Assembly: GCF_900102335.1 (NCBI RefSeq)
Contig: NZ_FNBM01000003.1
Coordinates: forward strand, 186,001-250,000
Length of the DNA stretch: 64,000 nucleotides
Direction of reading: 5' to 3'
From: Phytopseudomonas seleniipraecipitans
Lineage (GTDB): Bacteria > Pseudomonadota > Gammaproteobacteria > Pseudomonadales > Pseudomonadaceae
Shown here: piece by piece, positions 58,567-64,000 of the stretch
How positions within the stretch are numbered: position 1 is the first letter of the stretch
Layout of the letters: each line of letters starts with the position of its first letter
Made by a program: the position numbers and the translations under genes
The notes under the pieces: generated by a model
The model's input: only the letters and a program-made list of their open reading frames with translations
What the model was told of the DNA's origin: nothing
The model's database searches: none

Positions 58567-59289
58567 ATGAACCGCGCCGCCGCTACCTATGTCGAGGAAA
58601 CCGGCTTCGGTTTCTGGTTTCTGCAAAGCCGCGTCTGGCAGCACCATGTGCTGCGCGTGGCGATCGACGACCTGCGCGGCCTGATCGACGGCCCGTTGCC
58701 GCAGGCCCCGGTGCTGCTCGACGCCGGCTGCGGCCAGGGCAAATCCTTCGGTCTGCTGCAGCGCGCCTTCGCGCCCGCCCGCATGATCGGCCTGGATGCC
58801 GATCCGCACAGCCTCGACTGCTCGCGGGCCGAAGCCCAGCGGCTGGGTCTGGACGTGCAGCTGCTGGCCAGCGACTGCGCGGCGATTCAGCTGCCGGATG
58901 CCAGCGTCGACCTCCTCTTCTGCCATCAGACTTTCCATCACCTGGTCGAACAGCAACAGGCGCTGGCCGAATTCTGGCGGGTGCTCAAGCCGGGCGGCCT
59001 GCTGCTGTTCGCCGAGTCGACCAAGTACTACATCGACACCTGGGTGATCCGCTGGCTGTTCCGCCACCCGATGGAGGTGCAGAAGAGCGCCGACGAATAC
59101 CTCGGCATGCTGCGTGAACAGGGTTTCACGTTCAGCGACGCCAATGTGTCCTACCCGTACTTGTGGTGGAGCCGTTCAGAAGATTTCGGGCTGCTGGAGC
59201 GCCTGGGAATTCGCCGGCCCAAGCCATTCGGCCAGCGCAACGAAACCCTGGTCAATGCCGCAGTGCGCAAACCGCTGGGGCCGACATGA
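58567..59289 (+). CDS. Class I SAM-dependent methyltransferase (APE cluster)
   Basis: A 240-residue methyltransferase with motif I LLDAGCGQGKSF (50-61), motif II LDADP, and the post-motif FCHQTFHHLVEQQQALAEFWRVLKPGG. It probably methylates the aryl ring or its hydroxyl, giving the 3-methyl or O-methyl head group known in aryl polyenes. An in-frame GTG at 58549 overlapping the upstream stop is an alternative start; ATG 58567 is preferred. Confidence 0.88.
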   Translation: MNRAAATYVEETGFGFWFLQSRVWQHHVLRVAIDDLRGLIDGPLPQAPVLLDAGCGQGKSFGLLQRAFAPARMIGLDADPHSLDCSRAEAQRLGLDVQLLASDCAAIQLPDASVDLLFCHQTFHHLVEQQQALAEFWRVLKPGGLLLFAESTKYYIDTWVIRWLFRHPMEVQKSADEYLGMLREQGFTFSDANVSYPYLWWSRSEDFGLLERLGIRRPKPFGQRNETLVNAAVRKPLGPT

Positions 59290-59765
59290 AACCCTGGATG
59301 CTGCTCGCCTGCGCCCTGCTGCTGACGGCTTGCGCCGCTCGCACGCCGCTGCCTGTGGCGTCGCCGGTGCTGGAACAACCGCTGCCGATTTCCCTGCAGG
59401 TGAGTACGGCCGACGGCCAGGACTGGCTGCTGGTGATTCAGGCCGAAGGCCGCGCCCTGCGCTGGTCGCTGTTCGACCCGCTTGGCGTGCCACTGGCGCG
59501 GCAGTCGCTGGTTGACGGCGCCTGGCACAATGACGGCCTGCTGCCGCCCAACGCGGCCGCCCGCGAGTTGTTCGCCGCCTTGTTGTTCGCCCTCACGCCG
59601 GCCGATGAGCTGGGGCAGGCTTACGATCAGGCGGACTGGCAGCAGAAAGGTACTGACCGTCAACTCGCGCCGCACTGGCACATCCAGTACGCAGCGCAGC
59701 AGACCATCCGGCTGGACAACGGCACGCAGCGCTACCGGGTCAGCCCACTGGAGACGCAACCATGA
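59286..59765 (+). CDS. DUF3261-type lipoprotein (APE cluster)
   Basis: A 159-residue lipoprotein: signal peptide MKPWMLLACALLLTAC with lipobox LTAC (C16 lipidated). The mature part (PLPISLQVSTADGQDWLLVIQAEGRALRWSLFDPLGVPLARQSL) resembles DUF3261 proteins, which occur in APE clusters. Its position after exporter and carrier suggests it receives the polyene lipid at the outer membrane, LolB-like. It overlaps both neighbours by 4 bases. Confidence 0.85.
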   Translation: MKPWMLLACALLLTACAARTPLPVASPVLEQPLPISLQVSTADGQDWLLVIQAEGRALRWSLFDPLGVPLARQSLVDGAWHNDGLLPPNAAARELFAALLFALTPADELGQAYDQADWQQKGTDRQLAPHWHIQYAAQQTIRLDNGTQRYRVSPLETQP

Positions 59766-60970
59766 TCGCCCGACTCGATGCGCTCGGTGTGGTCTGCGCC
59801 CTCGGCCAGGGTAAGCAGGCCGTGGCGGATGCGCTGTTTGCCGGCGACACCGGCGGCATGCGGCGCCAGGAGGGCTGGATTCCCGAGCGCAGCGTCACCG
59901 TCGGCGCGGTCGAAACGCCGCTGCCGGCAATGCCCGCAGGCTTTGAACAGGCGGCAAGCCGCAACAACCGGCTGCTGCTGGCCGCCGCTCTGGAGATCCA
60001 CGACGAGATCCAGGCGACCATCGCCCGCCACGGCGCCGATCGCATCGCAGTGGTGCTGGGCACCAGTACCTCGGGCATCGCCGAAGCGGGCGAGCACATC
60101 GCCGGGTTCATGAACACCGGCGTGCTGTCTGACGAGTACCGTTACAGCCAGCAGGAAATCACCGCGCCAGCAACCTTTCTCGCCGACTGGCTGGGGCTGA
60201 GCGGGCCAGTGTATTGCCAGTCCACCGCCTGTACCTCCAGCGCCCGCGCGCTGCTCAGCGCGCAACGCCTGCTGCAGCTGGGCGTGTGCGATGCGGTGCT
60301 ATGCGGCGGTGTCGACAGCCTGTGCAAACTCACGCTGAATGGCTTCGCCAGCCTGGAGGCAGTCTCCGACGAGCGCTGCAACCCGTTCTCGGTGAACCGC
60401 CACGGCATCAATATCGGTGAGGCCGCCGCGCTGTTCGTGATGACCCGCGCAGACGGCGACGATCAGACTCCTGGCATCGCCCTGTTCGGCGGTGGCGCGA
60501 CGTCCGACGCCCATCATATTTCCGCGCCCCATCCCGAGGGGATCGGTGCCCAGCAGGCCATGCGCAAAGCGCTGGCGGCAGCGGGCCTGGCAGCCGAGCA
60601 GATCAGCTACCTGAATCTGCATGGGACGGCCACTACCCACAACGACGCCATGGAGAGCCTCGCCGTGCAGGCGCTGTTCCCGGCGGGCGTGGCTTGCTCG
60701 TCGAGCAAGTCGCTGACCGGCCACACCCTGGGCGCCGCCGGAGCGCTGGAAGCGGCCTTTTGTTGGCTGAGCCTGAGCGAGCACAACACAGGCAGGCAAC
60801 TGCCACCGCACATCTGGGACGGCAAGGGCGACCCGCAGCTGCCGCGCCTGAACCTGGTGCCCGCCGATGCGACCGAACAGCTGCCCGCCCGCGGCGGACG
60901 TTACCTGATGAGCAATTCGTTCGCCTTTGGCGGCAACAACCTGTCCTTGATTTTAGGAGACCTGCCGTGA
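59762..60970 (+). CDS. Ketosynthase A (APE cluster)
   Basis: A 402-residue beta-ketoacyl-ACP synthase with a complete Cys-His-His triad: C157 (CQSTACTSS), H287 (LHGTATTHND) and H321 (SLTGHTLGAAG). It is shorter at the N-terminus than FabF. It should elongate the polyene with malonyl-ACP, probably with the chain-length-factor-like protein at 45448 or with the second ketosynthase. It shares 4 bases with the next gene (GTGA). Confidence 0.92.
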   Translation: MIARLDALGVVCALGQGKQAVADALFAGDTGGMRRQEGWIPERSVTVGAVETPLPAMPAGFEQAASRNNRLLLAAALEIHDEIQATIARHGADRIAVVLGTSTSGIAEAGEHIAGFMNTGVLSDEYRYSQQEITAPATFLADWLGLSGPVYCQSTACTSSARALLSAQRLLQLGVCDAVLCGGVDSLCKLTLNGFASLEAVSDERCNPFSVNRHGINIGEAAALFVMTRADGDDQTPGIALFGGGATSDAHHISAPHPEGIGAQQAMRKALAAAGLAAEQISYLNLHGTATTHNDAMESLAVQALFPAGVACSSSKSLTGHTLGAAGALEAAFCWLSLSEHNTGRQLPPHIWDGKGDPQLPRLNLVPADATEQLPARGGRYLMSNSFAFGGNNLSLILGDLP

Positions 60971-61437
60971 GTGTATGGCCCGTCGCCGAGCTGGTGCCTC
61001 ACGCTGGCGACATGATTCTGATCGACGAGGTGCTGGAGTTCGGCACCGACCACATCGAGACCCGCCTCGTGGTGCGCTCGGGCGGCCTGTTCAGCAACGC
61101 CGATGGCAGCCTGCCGGCCAGCGTCGGGATCGAGCTGATGGCGCAGAGCGTGGCGGCTTTCGCCGGCTGCCATGCCCGACAGGAAAACCGCCCGGTGGAG
61201 CTCGGCTTCCTGCTCGGCACACGCAATTTCGCCTGCAACGTGGATCGTTTCCCGGCCGGCAGTACACTGCACATCAGCGCCACCCGCTCGCTGCAGGACG
61301 ACAACGGCATGTGCGTTTTCGAGTGCCGCCTGCAAGGCCCGGACATTCTCGTCGAGGCCCGGCTGAACGTGTTTCAGCCCCGCGACGTGGCCACCTATAT
61401 TCAGGAACCCCCTTTAACTCAGGAGCCGTCTGCATGA
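60967..61437 (+). CDS. 3-hydroxyacyl-ACP dehydratase, hotdog type (ApeP-like)
   Basis: A 156-residue single-hotdog dehydratase from a GTG with TAGGAG upstream. The segment VPHAGDMILIDEV carries the catalytic His (residue 12) and SVGIELMAQSVAAFAG the second catalytic acid (E56). It should dehydrate 3-hydroxyacyl-ACP intermediates to build the conjugated polyene. The open frame from 60694 inside the ketosynthase gene is not used. Confidence 0.9.
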   Translation: MSVWPVAELVPHAGDMILIDEVLEFGTDHIETRLVVRSGGLFSNADGSLPASVGIELMAQSVAAFAGCHARQENRPVELGFLLGTRNFACNVDRFPAGSTLHISATRSLQDDNGMCVFECRLQGPDILVEARLNVFQPRDVATYIQEPPLTQEPSA

Positions 61438-62162
61438 GCGAGACCATTCTGGTCACCGGATCGAGCCGCGGTATCGGCCGTGCCATTGCCCTGCGCCTGG
61501 CGCGTGCCGGTTATGATCTAGTGCTGCACTGTCGTTCGCGCCGCGACGAAGCCGAAGCCGTGCAGGCGCAGATCGAGTCCATCGGCCAACGCGCGCGCAT
61601 CCTGCAGTTCGACGTGGCCGACCGCGAAGCCTGCCGCACGGCCCTGGAAGCCGACATCGAGGCCCACGGCGCACCGTACGGTGTGGTGTGCAATGCCGGC
61701 CTGACCCGTGACGGCGCCTTCCCGGCGCTCAGCGAGGAGGACTGGGATGTGGTGCTGCGCACAAATCTGGACGGTTTTTACAACGTCCTACACCCCCTCA
61801 CGATGCCCATGGTGCGCCGCCGCCAGCCAGGGCGTATCGTCTGCATCACCTCGGTGTCCGGGCTGATCGGCAACCGCGGCCAGGTCAATTACAGTGCCTC
61901 CAAGGCCGGCATCATCGGCGCCGCCAAGGCACTAGCCATCGAGCTGGGTAAACGCAAGATCACCGTCAACTGCGTCGCTCCGGGGCTGATCGATACCGAA
62001 ATCCTCGACGAGCATGTGCCGCTGGAGGAAATTCTCAAGATGATCCCCGCTGCGCGCATGGGCACCCCGGAAGAAGTCGCCGGTACGGTGAATTTCCTGA
62101 TGTCCGAAGAGGCGGCCTACATTACCCGCCAGGTAATCGCCGTGAATGGCGGTCTGTGTTGA
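61434..62162 (+). CDS. 3-oxoacyl-ACP reductase (FabG-like, APE cluster)
   Basis: A 242-residue short-chain dehydrogenase. Cofactor motif TGSSRGIG (8-15), CNAG (86-89), catalytic Ser in ITSVSG (139-142), and YSASK with Y153/K157 are all present. It reduces 3-ketoacyl-ACP in the polyene cycle. AGGAG precedes ATG 61434. It lies between the dehydratase and the second ketosynthase, a typical elongation module. Confidence 0.93.
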   Translation: MSETILVTGSSRGIGRAIALRLARAGYDLVLHCRSRRDEAEAVQAQIESIGQRARILQFDVADREACRTALEADIEAHGAPYGVVCNAGLTRDGAFPALSEEDWDVVLRTNLDGFYNVLHPLTMPMVRRRQPGRIVCITSVSGLIGNRGQVNYSASKAGIIGAAKALAIELGKRKITVNCVAPGLIDTEILDEHVPLEEILKMIPAARMGTPEEVAGTVNFLMSEEAAYITRQVIAVNGGLC

Positions 62163-62178
62163 TCAAGAGTGAAGTGGC

Positions 62179-63405
62179 ATGAAGCGCGTAGTCGTTACCG
62201 GCATGGCCGGCATTACCTCCCTGGGCGATAGCTGGGACAGCATCGCCGCGAATTTCCGCGCCAACCGCAGCGGTATTCGTGTCATGCACGAGTGGGATCG
62301 CTTCAGCGAACTGAATACCCGTCTGGGCGGCCCGGTCGACGAATTCGTCGTACCCGCCCACTGGACGCGCAAGCAGCTGCGCAGCATGGGCCGCGTGTCG
62401 CGCCTGTCGGTGTACGCCGCCGAACGCGCACTGACCGACGCCGGCCTGCTTGGTGACGATTCGATCAAGGATGGCCGCATGGGCGTGGCCTGCGGCTCGT
62501 CTACCGGCAGCACCGACGAGATCAAGGCATTCGGCAATATGCTGCTCAACTCGGTGGCCGACGGCCTCAACGCCAACTCCTACATCCGCATGATGCCGCA
62601 CACCACGGCGGCCAACATCAGCATCTTCTTCAACCTCACCGGCCGGCTGATTCCCACGTCCAGCGCCTGCACCAGCGGCAGCCAGGGTATCGGCTACGCC
62701 TATGAGGCAATCAAGTTCGGCCGCCTGCCCCTGATGCTCGCTGGCGGCGCCGAGGAGCTGTGCCCCACCGAAGCCATGGTGTTCGACGCGCTGTACGCCA
62801 CCAGCCTGAAGAACGACGCACCGCACACCAGCCCGCGCCCTTACGACGCCGGCCGTGATGGCCTGGTGATCGGCGAAGGCGCCGGGATGCTGGTGCTCGA
62901 AGAACTGGAACATGCGCTGGCCCGCGGCGCGACCATCCACGCCGAGATCGTCGGTTTCGGCTGCAACGCCGACGGCCAGCACGCCACCAAACCGGTGCAG
63001 GCGACCATGCGCCGTGCCATGGAGCTGGCCTTGGAAGACGCCGCACTGGCGCCCGAAGCGATCGGCTACGTCAACGGCCATGGCACCGCCACCGAGCAGG
63101 GCGACGTGGCAGAAACCCAGGCCACCAGCAGCCTGTTCGGCACCCGCATGCCGATCAGCTCGCAGAAGAGTTATTTCGGCCACACCCTCGGCGCCTGCGG
63201 GGCGCTGGAGTCATGGTTCAGCATCGAAATGCTCAACCGCGACAGCTACGTGCACACCTTGAATCTGGAGCAAATTGATCCGCGCTGCGGCGAACTGGAC
63301 TACCTGCGCGACGGATTTCGCGAGATGAGCAACGAATACGTGATGAACAACAATTTCGCCTTTGGCGGTGTCAATACCTCGCTCATCTTCCGCCGCTGGC
63401 GCTAA
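62179..63405 (+). CDS. Ketosynthase B (FabF-like, APE cluster)
   Basis: A 408-residue beta-ketoacyl-ACP synthase of FabF type. The active-site Cys is C164 (SSACTSGSQG), and the histidines are H301 (NGHGTATEQGD) and H335 (KSYFGHTLGAC). Both ketosynthases in the cluster are therefore catalytically complete. It closes the elongation module; lipoprotein genes follow. Confidence 0.93.
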   Translation: MKRVVVTGMAGITSLGDSWDSIAANFRANRSGIRVMHEWDRFSELNTRLGGPVDEFVVPAHWTRKQLRSMGRVSRLSVYAAERALTDAGLLGDDSIKDGRMGVACGSSTGSTDEIKAFGNMLLNSVADGLNANSYIRMMPHTTAANISIFFNLTGRLIPTSSACTSGSQGIGYAYEAIKFGRLPLMLAGGAEELCPTEAMVFDALYATSLKNDAPHTSPRPYDAGRDGLVIGEGAGMLVLEELEHALARGATIHAEIVGFGCNADGQHATKPVQATMRRAMELALEDAALAPEAIGYVNGHGTATEQGDVAETQATSSLFGTRMPISSQKSYFGHTLGACGALESWFSIEMLNRDSYVHTLNLEQIDPRCGELDYLRDGFREMSNEYVMNNNFAFGGVNTSLIFRRWR

Positions 63406-63433
63406 CCGAACCGTTCACTGACAAGGAACATGG

Positions 63434-63838
63434 ATGATGTCTCGCTTCAACCGTATCGCCCTGCTCGCCCTGCTGCTTGTGGGCATCACCGCCTGCACCT
63501 CGAAGCCCGTGGTGGACATCGAAAACAGCGCACCGCCGGCGGCCGTAAGGGGCGAGGACGACATGCGCCGCGCCATCCTCACCGCGCTGCAGCGCCGTCA
63601 GTGGACGGTTGAGCGCGCCGATCAGGGGCAGATCCTGGCGTTGATCACTCGGCGCAGCCATCAGGCGCAGGTGACCATTGCGTACACTGCATCGACCTAC
63701 GCGATCCGCTACCGCGACAGTCACAACCTCGACTACCGCAAAGGCAAGATCCACCGTAACTACAACCGGTGGGTGCAGAACCTGGATCGCGGCATCCAGC
63801 AGGAATTGAGCAGTCCTTCCCTTTACATGCCCCAGTAA
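63434..63838 (+). CDS. Small lipoprotein downstream of the APE synthase genes
   Basis: A 134-residue lipoprotein: signal peptide MMSRFNRIALLALLLVGITAC with lipobox ITAC and lipidated Cys at 21. The mature part has AVRGEDDMRRAILTALQRRQWTVERADQGQILALITRRSHQAQVTIAYT and a C-terminal basic/aromatic region. I do not recognise its function; similar small lipoproteins follow APE clusters. AAGGAA is 5 bases before ATG 63434; a second ATG follows immediately. Confidence 0.78.
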   Translation: MMSRFNRIALLALLLVGITACTSKPVVDIENSAPPAAVRGEDDMRRAILTALQRRQWTVERADQGQILALITRRSHQAQVTIAYTASTYAIRYRDSHNLDYRKGKIHRNYNRWVQNLDRGIQQELSSPSLYMPQ

Positions 63839-63855
63839 AAATCAAGGAGATACCC

Positions 63856-64000
63856 ATGAAAGCAAAAACCTGGACCGCTGTTGCCCTTCTCACCGCTGCC
63901 CTGTTGCCAGCTGTCAGCCAGGCCCGTGATACCGCCCACTTTCTGGACTTCCAGTCGGTGGTCAACGAAGCCATCCAGGCTGGCCGTCTCGACGGTTCGG
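63856..64000 (+). CDS. Exported protein, truncated by the window edge
   Basis: Forty-eight codons are visible before the sequence ends. AAGGAG precedes ATG 63856; the first 23 residues form a signal peptide (MKAKTWTAVALLTAALLPAVSQA|RDT). The mature part starts AHFLDFQSVVNEAIQAGRLDGS. It resembles small exported proteins mislabelled excinuclease subunit in some genomes and found at the end of APE clusters. Only the N-terminus can be judged. Confidence 0.7.
   Translation, partial: MKAKTWTAVALLTAALLPAVSQARDTAHFLDFQSVVNEAIQAGRLDGS

Overview
The window reads as chromosomal DNA of a gamma-proteobacterium of the genus Pseudomonas, probably outside P. aeruginosa and perhaps of the mendocina/oleovorans/alcaligenes type. 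The evidence is the high G+C content, Pseudomonas-restricted families such as DUF2388, the OsmC-YcaO fusion, and the block pepP-ubiH-ubiI / zapA-6S RNA-fau / ubiD-rho-trxA-ppx. The genus is an inference from gene content and order; no database search was possible. No tRNA, rRNA, IS element, prophage or CRISPR array was seen.

Region 1 (about 1-27.5 kb) is mostly conserved core. It opens with an orphan GspE/PulE-type ATPase, a chemotaxis receptor, a stomatin-like SPFH/NfeD pair and a DUF2388 exported protein. Next come gcvT-gcvH (without gcvP) and a ferric-iron ABC binding protein and permease (without an ATPase gene). A complete cell-surface signalling iron cassette follows: ECF sigma factor, FecR-like anti-sigma factor and TonB receptor with signalling domain, with Fur-box-like sites in front of the sigma and receptor genes. 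The ygfB-pepP-ubiH-DUF4442-ubiI operon runs on the minus strand, divergent from a TIGR02449-type coiled-coil gene, zapA, 6S RNA and fau. Beyond these lie an EVE-domain protein, a FliL-like exported protein, a quinone oxidoreductase, a ferredoxin-reductase fusion translationally coupled to ubiD, then rho and trxA.

Region 2 (about 27.7-45.2 kb) is mixed. It holds ppx without a neighbouring ppk, a NhaP2-type antiporter, MscK-type channel and SelO. After SelO comes the most unusual gene of the window, a signal-peptide-bearing protein that looks like a shortened, GTPase-dead EF-Tu. A chromosomal ccdAB toxin-antitoxin pair with a tandem operator-like sequence, the OsmC-YcaO fusion, a membrane-anchored serine hydrolase, an SLC13-type transporter behind a perfect palindrome, trxC and an orphan ParA complete it.

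Region 3 (45.4-64 kb, running off the right edge) is one long, tightly overlapping plus-strand operon for an aryl polyene (APE) pigment-lipid. An aromatic ammonia-lyase and a ligase would make and activate the aryl starter. Two ACPs, two ketosynthases, a chain-length-factor-like protein, a ketoreductase and two dehydratase domains would extend it. Two acyltransferases, a GT2 enzyme, a thioesterase, a methyltransferase and a halogenase-like flavoprotein would tailor and attach it. A LolA-like protein, MMPL exporter, DUF3261 lipoprotein and a CPA2-antiporter-like membrane protein would move it toward the outer membrane. APE clusters are a described class; the interest here lies in the accessory genes. 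APE gene letters are not given because the mapping could not be verified from sequence alone.
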